Assembly (NCBI GenBank): GCA_902619485.1
Contig: CACNEF010000006.1
Coordinates: forward strand, 1-54,323
DNA from: an uncultured SAR116 cluster alpha proteobacterium
Lineage (GTDB): Bacteria; Pseudomonadota; Alphaproteobacteria; Puniceispirillales; Marisalimonadaceae
Length of the DNA: 54,323 nt
Reading direction: 5' to 3'
The stretch's first letter is position 1. The number at the start of each line of letters is the position of its first letter. Below are positions 46,648 through 54,323 of the stretch, one piece after another. The notes below the pieces were generated by a model that did no database searches, was not told the DNA's origin, and was given only the letters and a program-made list of their open reading frames with translations. Both the position numbers and the translations under genes were made by a program.

Positions 46648-48339
46648 CTATCTATTAAAATCATAAGAAGTAAAAGATTTCAGATAATACCTAAATAATT
46701 TCTTATTTTTAAGTCTTAAATTATTTCCTAGCTTTGGGAAGATAAAATAATTCATAAAAGCTAAAAAAATTCCAATATAGCAAACAATATTTCTAATTTC
46801 TAAAAGTTCTTTATTTTTATCAATATTATTATTTAACGAAAAGTTAACATCACCAACTAAAACTAAACGCCACAAGGTTTCACCAAAATTACCCGAGAAT
46901 AAATTATTTAAGTACCAACCTGAAAAAATGATAATAAGAGATAAAATAAATAGAATAAACTTCAAATAGTATGATCCTTCTTCTATCTTGTTATATAAAT
47001 GAATGTTACAATTATTTTGGCCTAAAAATACGACTAAGATAATCTTAAAAGAAATATAACTAATGATGAAAGTATAATAAGAACAATATGTAAAAATAAA
47101 TAAATAATTTTCTTTATTGATTATTAATGATTGGGATAAAAATAATTTATTAGAATAAAATCCAGAAAAATAAGGAATCCCTAACAAAGAAACAAAGCCA
47201 ATTAGAATAAATAAAGAAATGAAAGGACATTTAACAATTAGATTACCCATTTTCCTAATATCTTGTTCATTGTTCAATTTGAATGTAATAATTCCAAAAC
47301 TTAAAGACAAAATTAATAAGGAGGTTATGGATGTAACAAAATGAAACATAACTGCATTATATAATTTTAAACCAATTCCAATTAGTAAAATACAAAATTG
47401 AGAAGAAGCAATATATAAAATCAATTTATTCAATTTATAAGATCGAATTAATAAAATTGAAAACATTAAATTAAAAATCAATCCTAATAATAATAAAATA
47501 TTTGAATAATTTAAACTTAGATGGGTTATACTTAAGAAGCGTAAAATGAAATAAAGACCAATAGGTAAATATAACCCATATAAAACTAGTGAGTTAGAAC
47601 TTGTATTCAGGCTTAACAAATCATAACTTGAATTTGAAATATAAAATTGACGACATCTTAACAAAAATGAAAAAATCAAAATAAATGTTATTATTTCAAA
47701 ATTACTAAAAGTTTTGTTCAAAATAGTTGTATTATTTTCTATTGTATCAAAACTTTCAAATATCACATCAAAATTTATTGAGTTTGAAAAAGTATAAATA
47801 AAATAGAGACTTAAAAAAAAGCATAGATCAGAAACTCTGTTTTCAAAAAAAATATTACTATTATCAACCTTATTTTTGAACATGTTAGATATCAAATAAG
47901 AAGATATAATTACTAAATACCAACCTAAAAAAAACTGAATTAAATTGTTTGATGTGACTAGAACTAAAACACTAAAAATTGATAGTGAGAGAAAACTATT
48001 TATTTTAAAATTTTTTAAATGGTTTTTGGTTAAATTTGTTGAATAAACCGCCAACAATAATCCAATAAAAGTTATCAAAATTATTAAGCTAGAAACAAAC
48101 AAATCAAATCTTAAAGACCAATCTATTAGAAGATTATCAATCTTTATTATTCTACAGAAAAATAATGGAAGATCTTTATCTAAATTTAAAATTTTAAAAT
48201 AAATATATAAACCTAAACTGAAGTTCAGAATACATAGAAAATAATGTAAAGCATATATACTATTAGTTTTAACTTTTTGACTAAAAAACTGAAATAATAA
48301 AAAGCTTAATAATGGGAAAATAAATAATAAGATTTCCAT
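46648..48339 (-). CDS. Degenerate NuoL-like antiporter subunit, function unknown
   Basis: This 563-residue polytopic membrane protein has about 13-14 hydrophobic helices. NuoL ancestry shows in SLRFDLFVSSLI, FFLGWYLVIISSYLI, ENRVSDLCFFLSL, RSYKLNKLILYIASSQF, MFHFVTSITSLLILSL, IRKMGNL and GIPYFSGFYSNKLFL. Key residues are changed. The Glu of GWEGVG is Tyr141. The Lys of GKSAQ is shifted to Arg228, with the following HTWLPDAMEGPTPVSALIH motif almost wholly replaced. The Lys after HLMTHAFF is Leu341. The Lys-Asp of SKDEIL is Asn397-Lys398. The protein ends near the NKWYFDELYD position, so the lateral helix and last membrane helix are absent. It is intact, with AAGGG 8 bases before the ATG, and sits between nqrF and birA. 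It is unlikely to pump protons. Confidence 0.75.
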   Translation of the reverse strand: MEILLFIFPLLSFLLFQFFSQKVKTNSIYALHYFLCILNFSLGLYIYFKILNLDKDLPLFFCRIIKIDNLLIDWSLRFDLFVSSLIILITFIGLLLAVYSTNLTKNHLKNFKINSFLSLSIFSVLVLVTSNNLIQFFLGWYLVIISSYLISNMFKNKVDNSNIFFENRVSDLCFFLSLYFIYTFSNSINFDVIFESFDTIENNTTILNKTFSNFEIITFILIFSFLLRCRQFYISNSSYDLLSLNTSSNSLVLYGLYLPIGLYFILRFLSITHLSLNYSNILLLLGLIFNLMFSILLIRSYKLNKLILYIASSQFCILLIGIGLKLYNAVMFHFVTSITSLLILSLSFGIITFKLNNEQDIRKMGNLIVKCPFISLFILIGFVSLLGIPYFSGFYSNKLFLSQSLIINKENYLFIFTYCSYYTFIISYISFKIILVVFLGQNNCNIHLYNKIEEGSYYLKFILFILSLIIIFSGWYLNNLFSGNFGETLWRLVLVGDVNFSLNNNIDKNKELLEIRNIVCYIGIFLAFMNYFIFPKLGNNLRLKNKKLFRYYLKSFTSYDFNR

Positions 48340-48429
48340 GTTTAGTGCCCTTATTTTATAATAAGATATAATATAAAAACATGAAAGTAACTTAAAAAAA
48401 TAGTTTAATTACTTGATTAATAAATAAGT
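48340..48429 (-). promoter_or_regulatory. Spacer between nqrF and the NuoL-like gene
   Basis: Ninety bases with no gene, the largest gap in this part of the window. It separates the tightly packed nqrA-F operon from the NuoL-like gene. On the minus strand it contains TATTATA-type hexamers and a ribosome site AAGGG before the NuoL-like ATG. There is no GC hairpin, so readthrough from nqr is possible. An independent promoter for the NuoL-like/birA/coaX/rnj block is plausible but not proven. Confidence 0.28.
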
Positions 48430-49650
48430 TTACCCACCAAAATCATCAAGCATAATATCTTCTCTGTCAACACCTAGATCAAGTAGCATATTTATAACTG
48501 ACTGGTTCATCATAGGTGGACCACACATGTAATACTCGCAATCTTCAGGAGCAGGATGGTCCTTAAGATATTGCTCATATAAAACATTATGAATAAATCC
48601 AGTAAGACCCTTCCATTTATCTTCAGGCATTGCGTCAGATAAAGCCACATGCCAACTGAAGTTAGAATTCTCTTTAGCTAGCTTATTAAAATCTTCTACA
48701 TAAAACATCTCTTTTTTAGACCTTGCACCATACCAAAAGGTAACTTTACGTTTTGTCTTAATTCTATTAAATTGATCAAAAAGGTGACTCCTCATAGGTG
48801 CCATACCAGCCCCACCTCCAATAAAAACCATTTCCTTTTCTGTTTCCCTAGCAAAAAACTCACCGAAGGGGCCAGAAATCACCACCTCATCTCCGGGTCT
48901 TAAATTGAATATATATGAAGACATCTTCCCAGCAGGAATTCCTGTTGAGCCTGGGGGCGGTGATGCTATTCTGACATTAAGCATGACAATTCCTTTTTCA
49001 TCAGGACAATTTGCCATAGAATATGCTCTTTCAATTGGCTCATTCGATTCAGCATTAAAATCCCATATTTTAAATCTATCCCAATCTTCATGATATTCTT
49101 TAGCAACATCAAAATCTTTATATGATAATGAATAACTTGGAGCTTCAATTTGTATATATCCACCAGCTCTAAAGTTAACATCCTCTCCTTCTGGAAGTTC
49201 TAATATTAATTCTTTTATAAAAGTAGCAACATTATCATTGCTTCTAACTTTACATCTCCATTTTTTAACACCAAAAACTTCTTCTGGTACTTCAATTTCC
49301 ATGTCTTGCTTAACTGCAACTTGACATGATAAACGGTCTCCACAGGAAGCTTCTCTTTTATTTATATGACTTTCTTCAGTAGGTAAAATAGCTCCACCAC
49401 CTGAGTGAACTTTAACTCGACATTGAGCACATGTTCCTCCTCCCCCACATGCTGAAGGAACAAAGAGCTTTTCTGCTGCAAGTGTTTGTAATAATTTGCC
49501 TCCAGCTGGAACACTTACCTTTTTTTCTCCGTTAATAATTATATTTACATCACCAGATGAAACTAATTTACTCCTAGCAAAAATAATAATAGAAACTAAT
49601 GTAAGTACTATCATTGTAAAAAGAGTTATTCCTAGAACAAATGTATCCAT
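48430..49650 (-). CDS. nqrF: Na+-NQR subunit F (NADH- and FAD-binding)
   Basis: NqrF is the electron-input subunit of the Na+-translocating NADH:quinone reductase. One N-terminal membrane helix (about 5-24), then a plant-type 2Fe-2S domain with Cys68, Cys74, Cys77 and Cys109, a FAD domain with RAYSMAN, and a NADH domain with [14 protein letters not shown] and [10 protein letters not shown]. Its 406 residues match the family. It is the last gene of the operon. The genes nqrM and apbE, needed for Fe and FMN insertion and often found downstream, are not present here. Confidence 0.96.
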   Translation of the reverse strand: MDTFVLGITLFTMIVLTLVSIIIFARSKLVSSGDVNIIINGEKKVSVPAGGKLLQTLAAEKLFVPSACGGGGTCAQCRVKVHSGGGAILPTEESHINKREASCGDRLSCQVAVKQDMEIEVPEEVFGVKKWRCKVRSNDNVATFIKELILELPEGEDVNFRAGGYIQIEAPSYSLSYKDFDVAKEYHEDWDRFKIWDFNAESNEPIERAYSMANCPDEKGIVMLNVRIASPPPGSTGIPAGKMSSYIFNLRPGDEVVISGPFGEFFARETEKEMVFIGGGAGMAPMRSHLFDQFNRIKTKRKVTFWYGARSKKEMFYVEDFNKLAKENSNFSWHVALSDAMPEDKWKGLTGFIHNVLYEQYLKDHPAPEDCEYYMCGPPMMNQSVINMLLDLGVDREDIMLDDFGG

Positions 49651-49661
49651 TTCTTAATCCT

Positions 49662-50270
49662 TTATAATTTAACGCCAGAAAAACACATAAAAGCCATCGC
49701 CATAAGCCCAGCAGTTATAAAAGTAATTCCTAGTCCTTGTAAGCCATCAGGTATATCACTATACTTTAGCTTCTCTCTCACACCAGCCATAGTTGCAATT
49801 GCTAAGGCCCAACCAAATCCTGAAGCCAACCCATATGTTGTAGCTTCAGCAAAATTATAATCTCTTTCTACCATAAATAATGAACCTCCTAAGATTGCAC
49901 AATTAACTGTAATTAGGGGAAGAAATATTCCAAGTGCATTATATAATGGTGGAAAATACTTGTCTAATATCATCTCTAAAATTTGGACTAAGGCAGCTAT
50001 AACTCCGATGTAAGAAATAAGGCCCAAAAAAGTAAGATCAATATCTGGGAATCCTGCCCAAGCTAAGGCTCCAGGTTTTAATAAATAAGAAAGTATAATA
50101 TTATTTGCTGGAACAGTTATAGATTGAACAATCATAACCGAAATTCCTAAGCCAATGGCTGTTGATATTTTTTTAGACACAGCAATAAAAGTACACATCC
50201 CTAAAAAAAAGGATAAAGCTAGATTTTCTACAAAAATAGCTTTTACAGCTAATGAAATCAAACCTTCCAT
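49662..50270 (-). CDS. nqrE: Na+-NQR subunit E
   Basis: This integral membrane subunit has six predicted helices. With NqrD it holds an intramembrane iron centre; the ligand cysteines are visible as Cys26 in FFLGMCTF and Cys124 in VNCAILGG, matching the family pattern. The 202 residues are normal. RnfA is homologous, but the operon context with nqrABCDF makes NqrE certain. The ATG overlaps the nqrD stop by one base. Confidence 0.96.
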   Translation of the reverse strand: MEGLISLAVKAIFVENLALSFFLGMCTFIAVSKKISTAIGLGISVMIVQSITVPANNIILSYLLKPGALAWAGFPDIDLTFLGLISYIGVIAALVQILEMILDKYFPPLYNALGIFLPLITVNCAILGGSLFMVERDYNFAEATTYGLASGFGWALAIATMAGVREKLKYSDIPDGLQGLGITFITAGLMAMAFMCFSGVKL

Positions 50271-50923
50271 TAATGTTCCTCTAGTGTTTGTATTTTATAT
50301 TCACGAGCCTCAACTTGAGACTTCTTCCATGTTCTAACACCCCAAATAATAAACCCAATGATAAAAAAAGCTGAGGGAGGAAGAAGTAACAAACCGTTGG
50401 GAACATACCACCCACCATTACTCACAGGTTCAAAAATCATTATTCCAAATAAAGAGCCAGAACCAAAAAGCTCGCGAATTACTCCAACACTCATTAATAA
50501 AAGACTATATCCTAGACCATTTCCAACACCATCTACAAATGACTCAAATGGCTTGTTTTTCATTGCAAAAGCTTCTGCTCTTCCCATAACAATACAATTT
50601 GTAATAATTAAGCCTACAAAAACTGATAATGTTTTGGAAATCTCATAAGCATATGCTTTTATTATTTGATCAACTAGAATTACTAATGATGCGATTATAA
50701 CCATCTGAACAATAATCCTAATTGAATTTGGTATATAATGCCTTAAAAATGAAATAAATAAAGATGAGAAACCACAAACAGCAATTACAGCTAATGACAT
50801 AACAAAAGCAACATTCAAAGAAGATGTTACTGCTAAAGCAGAACAAATTCCTAAAACTTGAAGAGTTATTGGGTTATTATCTACCAAAGGATCAGTAAGT
50901 AATTGTTTCCTAGTTTGAGACAT
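50270..50923 (-). CDS. nqrD: Na+-NQR subunit D
   Basis: This integral membrane subunit is homologous to NqrE and RnfE. Iron-centre cysteines are Cys27 in VLGICSAL and Cys110 in [14 protein letters not shown]. Six hydrophobic segments are visible, and a polar tail ends in a glutamate-rich stretch. Its 217 residues are normal. Its ATG overlaps the nqrC stop by one base. Confidence 0.96.
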   Translation of the reverse strand: MSQTRKQLLTDPLVDNNPITLQVLGICSALAVTSSLNVAFVMSLAVIAVCGFSSLFISFLRHYIPNSIRIIVQMVIIASLVILVDQIIKAYAYEISKTLSVFVGLIITNCIVMGRAEAFAMKNKPFESFVDGVGNGLGYSLLLMSVGVIRELFGSGSLFGIMIFEPVSNGGWYVPNGLLLLPPSAFFIIGFIIWGVRTWKKSQVEAREYKIQTLEEH

Positions 50924-51714
50924 TAAGCCGCTCCATTTTGCAAATTTGTTAGAAACTTTTTAAAACCAGCCTCACCCATCCAAAATTTTACTAAATTATC
51001 AACACCATTTGAAGTAAGGGTGGCTCCAGCTAAAGCATCAATATGATGTTCTTTGTACTTTTGAGTTTTGGCGACTGTAATCATCAGTTCACCACTATCA
51101 TTGTTAATTTTCTTTCCTTTCCATTGAGCTTTCCATTTGGGATTATCAACTTCAGCCCCTAAGCCAGGTGTTTCTGCATGTTGGTAAAATTGAAGACCAA
51201 AAATATCATTACCATTTTTTTCTAAAGCTATAAAACCGTATAATGTTGACCACAAACCATATCCATGTATTGGAAGTATAACCTTGTCTAATGATCCATC
51301 TTCTTTTTTGAGCAGATAGACAGTTGCAAAGTTGGTTCTCCTTCCTATTGAAGCTGGATCTTCCTTTAATGAGATACTTAATTGCGGATCTTGTGCAGCT
51401 TTTTTATCATCAAAAGTTAATGGATCAAAACGATTTGTAAATTTACCCTGATTTAAGTCAACTACTATTGGTTCGAATGAAGAAAATGATTTTTCAACAT
51501 CTATACCTTCATAATAAAGTCCAGCGACTTGAAGAATATTTTTTTGTTTATCAATTGCTTTATTAACTTCCTGAACTTCTTTTAAATTTACAGCAGCAAA
51601 AGAAACAACCATGGAACAAACAAGACATAAAGTTATTGCAACAAATAAAGTCTTAGTCATCCCATCAACAGGCATGTTTTTAAAATTAGTTAAAATGTTA
51701 TTGAGTTTGGACAT
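50923..51714 (-). CDS. nqrC: Na+-NQR subunit C (covalent FMN)
   Basis: NqrC carries FMN covalently bound to threonine. One N-terminal membrane helix (about 21-42) is followed by a periplasmic FMN domain with [28 protein letters not shown] and the flavinylation site [12 protein letters not shown], Thr232. The family motif is normally SGAT; here it is AGAT. The ATG at 51714 has AAGGA about 7 bases upstream, gives 263 residues, and overlaps nqrB by 17 bases. A longer reading from 51762 would add 16 residues coded inside nqrB and is rejected. Confidence 0.95.
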   Translation of the reverse strand: MSKLNNILTNFKNMPVDGMTKTLFVAITLCLVCSMVVSFAAVNLKEVQEVNKAIDKQKNILQVAGLYYEGIDVEKSFSSFEPIVVDLNQGKFTNRFDPLTFDDKKAAQDPQLSISLKEDPASIGRRTNFATVYLLKKEDGSLDKVILPIHGYGLWSTLYGFIALEKNGNDIFGLQFYQHAETPGLGAEVDNPKWKAQWKGKKINNDSGELMITVAKTQKYKEHHIDALAGATLTSNGVDNLVKFWMGEAGFKKFLTNLQNGAA

Positions 51715-52915
51715 TAAATTTTGTCCTTCTCTTAATATTTGCCATAATAACAAAATGATCAATTAATGGGGCAAATATATTTCCAAATAAAATTGCTAAC
51801 ATCATACCTTCAGGAAATGCAGGGTTTAATACCCTTATCATTACAACCATAAAACCAATCAATGCGCCATATATGTATCGTCCAAGATTAGTATGACTGC
51901 CAGACACAGGTTCAGTTACCATAAAAACTAACCCAAAAGCATAACTTCCAATAACTAGGTGCCAATACCAAGGCATACTAAACATTGGATTTGTGTCTGA
52001 ACCTACCCAATTAAGAAATGAAGAAAAAATGATCATTCCCAAAAGACATCCAACAACCATTCTATAGTTTGCAATTTTTGTTAAAAGAAGAAAAACTAAA
52101 CCAATAGCGCATGCAAGTGTAGACGTTTCACCAAGTGAACCTTGAATTGTTCCGAAAAAAGCATCTGCCCAAGTTATACCATAATTGCTTAAACTTTCAT
52201 ATCCTTCGGCAGCAGCTATTCCAAGAGAAGTAGCTCCTGAATATCCATCAACTGGTGTCCAGATTGAGTCACCTGACATATAAGCAGGGTATGCAAAATA
52301 TAAGAATGCACGACCTGTAAGTGCCGGATTAAGAAAGTTCTTGCCAGTTCCACCGAAAACCTCTTTCCCAACTACAACACCAAAGGCTATACCAAGAGCA
52401 ACCTGCCATAAAGGAGTAGATGCTGGCAATGTTAAAGCAAATAACATAGAAGAGACTAAAAAACCTTCATTTACTTCATGACCTCTAATCGTAGCAAATG
52501 TTACTTCACAGATACCTCCAGCTATTAAAGTAGTTAAATAAATTGGTAAAAAATACAATAATCCGTGAAAAATATTCGACACTAAACTTTCAGGACTAAT
52601 TCCTAAGCCAATAAATTGAAGCAACGATATACGCCATCCTGATTGCGCTTCAATACCTAAAGTAGCCAAAGCACTATTAGTCTGTAAACCAGTGTTGTAA
52701 AGTGCCCATAATACGCATGGTATAGTAGAAATGACAACATAGGTCATTACCCTTTTCATATCTACAAAGCTTCTAGCGTGGGGAGCAACTTTTGTAACTG
52801 TGTTACTTGTAAAAAATATAGTCTCAACCATTTCAAAAATAGGATAATATTTTTCGTATTTACCACCTTTTTCAAAATGAGGTTCTATAGAATGGAAGTA
52901 ATTTCTTAATGACAT
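51698..52915 (-). CDS. nqrB: Na+-NQR subunit B (covalent FMN, Na+ path)
   Basis: NqrB is the large membrane subunit that contains the Na+ channel, a covalent FMN and riboflavin. About ten hydrophobic helices are visible. The flavinylation motif SGAT is intact, with Thr229 in DGYSGATSLG. Also conserved are ARSFVDMKRVM near the N terminus, GKNFLNPALTGRAFLYFAYP and the end VMVIRVLNPAFPEGMMLAILFGN. Its 405 residues are normal. It follows nqrA by 3 bases and overlaps nqrC by 17 bases. Confidence 0.96.
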   Translation of the reverse strand: MSLRNYFHSIEPHFEKGGKYEKYYPIFEMVETIFFTSNTVTKVAPHARSFVDMKRVMTYVVISTIPCVLWALYNTGLQTNSALATLGIEAQSGWRISLLQFIGLGISPESLVSNIFHGLLYFLPIYLTTLIAGGICEVTFATIRGHEVNEGFLVSSMLFALTLPASTPLWQVALGIAFGVVVGKEVFGGTGKNFLNPALTGRAFLYFAYPAYMSGDSIWTPVDGYSGATSLGIAAAEGYESLSNYGITWADAFFGTIQGSLGETSTLACAIGLVFLLLTKIANYRMVVGCLLGMIIFSSFLNWVGSDTNPMFSMPWYWHLVIGSYAFGLVFMVTEPVSGSHTNLGRYIYGALIGFMVVMIRVLNPAFPEGMMLAILFGNIFAPLIDHFVIMANIKRRTKFNVQTQ

Positions 52916-52918
52916 TAA

Positions 52919-54262
52919 TTAGCCTTCTTTTTCAATTTTTGTTAAACTGTCTCTAAGAGCAGTACCATATTCATATTTTGCAGGGCAAGCAAAAGTACAC
53001 AATGCTATATCTTCTTCATCAAGTTCAAGCGCACCTAATGATTGAGCAACGTCAGTGTCCATTACCAAAAGGGATCTAAGTAATTGTGTTGGCAAAAAAT
53101 CCTGTGGCATTAAAGTTTCAAAAACACCAGTTGGAACCATTGCTCTTCTTCCTCCATTTAAATTAGAGGTGAGATTAAATAATTTAAAAAAACTAAAAGC
53201 AGATAAAAGGACAGGCATAACTGAATATTTATGAGGTTGCGGTTTAATCCAACCAAAAAAATGTTTTTCTTTATCTTCTTTTATAATTGTAATTTGCCTA
53301 GAATATTTTCCTAAATAAGCCATGTCACCAGTCGCATGGAATCCTGAAAGAATAGATCCTGAAATTATTCTACAATCCTCTACTTTATTATATTCTCCTT
53401 CTAGAATATCAACAAGGGAAGCACCAACAACAGTATTTACTAATCTAGGATTATTGGATAAAGGACCTGAAATTGAAATTGTCCTATTAATATTGATATA
53501 GCCATTCAGAAATAATTTACCAATTGCAATAACATCTTGATAATTAATTGACCATACAGTCTTGTTTGCATTTGGTGGATCTAAAAAATGCATATGAGTA
53601 CCACTCAAACCAGCAGGATGTGGTCCACCAAATTCATATGTATCAAAACCATTAACCCTAATTTCACTATCTTCTCTTATGCATGTAAAAACATTACCAT
53701 TAGTCAAAAGTGAAATATGTTTCACACCTTCTTCAAATGCACTTAGATCATTCATAATAATGATATCTGCATCTGGGCTAAGTGGTTCTGTATCCATAGC
53801 AGTTATAAAAATTGAAGATGGTTCAGATTGACTGTAAGGAATTTTTGAATATGGCCTTGTTAAAAAAGAAGTCCATAAGCCACTGCTAAACAAGCATTTT
53901 TTTATGAACTCTTTTTTTGATTTTTCTTTAGAATGATGTTTTGTTATTGAAACACCCTTATCTTCTAAATTTTCAATTTCAATAACAACACTTAGTAATG
54001 CTCTTTTTTCTCCCCTATTGATTTCTTTAACAAAACCTTTACAGGGAGAGACGAAAAGAACCTCTGGATTGTCCTTATGACAAAAAAGAGGTGAGCCTCG
54101 TTCAACTTTATCACCTACGTTAACAAACATTTTAGGTTTAAGACCATTGTAATCTGGACCTAAAATAGCTAAAGATTTTGGGATTTTAGTGTCAACTATA
54201 ACTTGTTTTGGTGCGCCTGAAACAGGAATATTCAGACCTTTCTTAAGATTAAATTTATACAT
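52919..54262 (-). CDS. nqrA: Na+-NQR subunit A
   Basis: NqrA is the peripheral cytosolic subunit involved in quinone interaction. Its 447 residues match the family (about 446). Conserved parts are KKGLNIPVSGAPKQ at the N terminus, PLFCHKDNPEVLFVSPCKGFVKEINRG, SIFITAMDTEPLSPD, FGGPHPAGLSGTHMHFLDPP and the C-terminal MVPTGVFETLMPQDFLPT with CTFACPAKYEYG. It is the first gene of nqrABCDEF. A GAGGT lies rather far (about 13 bases) before the ATG. The upstream 61 bases to the window end probably contain the operon promoter. Confidence 0.96.
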   Translation of the reverse strand: MYKFNLKKGLNIPVSGAPKQVIVDTKIPKSLAILGPDYNGLKPKMFVNVGDKVERGSPLFCHKDNPEVLFVSPCKGFVKEINRGEKRALLSVVIEIENLEDKGVSITKHHSKEKSKKEFIKKCLFSSGLWTSFLTRPYSKIPYSQSEPSSIFITAMDTEPLSPDADIIIMNDLSAFEEGVKHISLLTNGNVFTCIREDSEIRVNGFDTYEFGGPHPAGLSGTHMHFLDPPNANKTVWSINYQDVIAIGKLFLNGYININRTISISGPLSNNPRLVNTVVGASLVDILEGEYNKVEDCRIISGSILSGFHATGDMAYLGKYSRQITIIKEDKEKHFFGWIKPQPHKYSVMPVLLSAFSFFKLFNLTSNLNGGRRAMVPTGVFETLMPQDFLPTQLLRSLLVMDTDVAQSLGALELDEEDIALCTFACPAKYEYGTALRDSLTKIEKEG

Positions 54263-54323
54263 TAAAAGTAATATTTACCTCTATTTAAAAAAATAATTTA
54301 ATATAGTTAAAACAAGTTTATAT
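54263..54323 (-). promoter_or_regulatory. Upstream region of nqrA (cut by window end)
   Basis: These last 61 bases hold no gene in the window and precede the nqr operon on the minus strand. The sequence is AT-only for long stretches and includes the distant GAGGT of nqrA. A promoter here is expected, but the region is cut, so nothing specific can be named. Confidence 0.25.

Noticed and set aside
46648-48339. NuoL-like gene as DabB of a DabA-DabB bicarbonate uptake system, or as MrpA/MrpD
   Set aside because: No DabA (DUF2309) or other Mrp subunits lie nearby, and the ion-path residues those systems keep are missing. The position before birA-coaX-rnj fits a nuo relic better.
46648-48339. NuoL-like gene as a plain pseudogene
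   Set aside because: There is no internal stop or frameshift over 563 codons, a good ribosome site precedes it, and hydrophobic helices are preserved in spite of residue turnover.
50923-51762. Longer NqrC beginning at 51762
   Set aside because: It would add 16 residues from inside nqrB with no ribosome site; the ATG at 51714 has AAGGA upstream and matches the family N terminus.
1-54323. CRISPR arrays, insertion sequences, prophage or integrated elements
   Set aside because: No direct-repeat arrays, transposases or integrases are present; gene content and order are housekeeping throughout.

Overview
This 54 kb window is a strongly AT-rich (by eye about 30% GC), extremely gene-dense piece of bacterial chromosome. 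It holds 53 protein genes, no rRNA, no tRNA that I can find, no insertion sequence and no CRISPR. Most same-strand neighbours overlap or lie less than 30 bases apart, and no gap between genes exceeds about 110 bases. The gene order is alphaproteobacterial: mfd-sdhE-recG; ntrB-ntrC-ntrY-ntrX-trkA; pdhA-pdhB(lipoylated)-pdhC-lpd-lipA-ratA; plsX-fabH-ihfA-merR beside a CBP3-type bc1 chaperone and bamE; glyA-nrdR-ribD-ribE-ribBA-ribH-nusB-thiL; and birA-coaX-rnj-DUF1467. Low GC, tiny spacers and many near-minimal proteins point to a genome-streamlined free-living, probably marine, alphaproteobacterium of the AEGEAN-169/HIMB59 or SAR11-like type. The exact lineage is inference.

Layout. 1-3929: DNA repair block (mfd partial, sdhE, recG) and a DUF502 membrane protein. 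4004-5594: mazG and an SDR oxidoreductase on the plus strand. 5591-16202: a minus-strand block of ntrB, ntrC, ntrY, ntrX, trkA, a D-amino-acid-type aminotransferase, hflX and an inositol-phosphatase-like gene. 16322-18521: plus-strand ispDF, pgpA, pncC. 18525-30268: minus-strand block of tpiA, secG, pyrG, kdsA, eno, ftsB, then the pyruvate dehydrogenase complex with lipoate synthase and ratA. 30391-32253: a PpiD-like periplasmic chaperone. 32258-35632: lipid-synthesis block. 35705-36136: bamE. 36133-43071: rpiB, glyA, nrdR, riboflavin genes, nusB, thiL. 43161-48339: DUF1467, RNase J, coaX, birA and a degenerate NuoL-like membrane protein. 48430-54262: complete Na+-translocating NADH:quinone reductase operon nqrABCDEF.

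How the genes work together. Enolase and triose-phosphate isomerase feed the pyruvate dehydrogenase complex, whose lipoyl groups are made by LipA. NADH from it can be oxidised by Na+-NQR, whose flavins come from the riboflavin genes. Quinol would pass to a bc1 complex (inferred from the CBP3-type chaperone and RatA/Coq10), while SdhE serves succinate dehydrogenase. NtrBC/NtrYX provide nitrogen and redox sensing.

The most unusual part is the right end. In alphaproteobacteria birA-coaX-rnj-DUF1467 normally follows the complex I operon (nuoL-M-N). Here that position holds one intact 563-codon reading frame that is recognisably NuoL-derived. It has lost the key ion-channel charged residues and the C-terminal lateral helix, and beside it lies a complete nqr operon. 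This looks like replacement of a proton-pumping complex I by Na+-NQR with retention of a single repurposed antiporter-like subunit. Second is an NtrC whose AAA+ domain has lost both the GAFTGA loop and the Walker B acidic pair, next to an NtrX also lacking GAFTGA, which predicts sigma-54-independent control.
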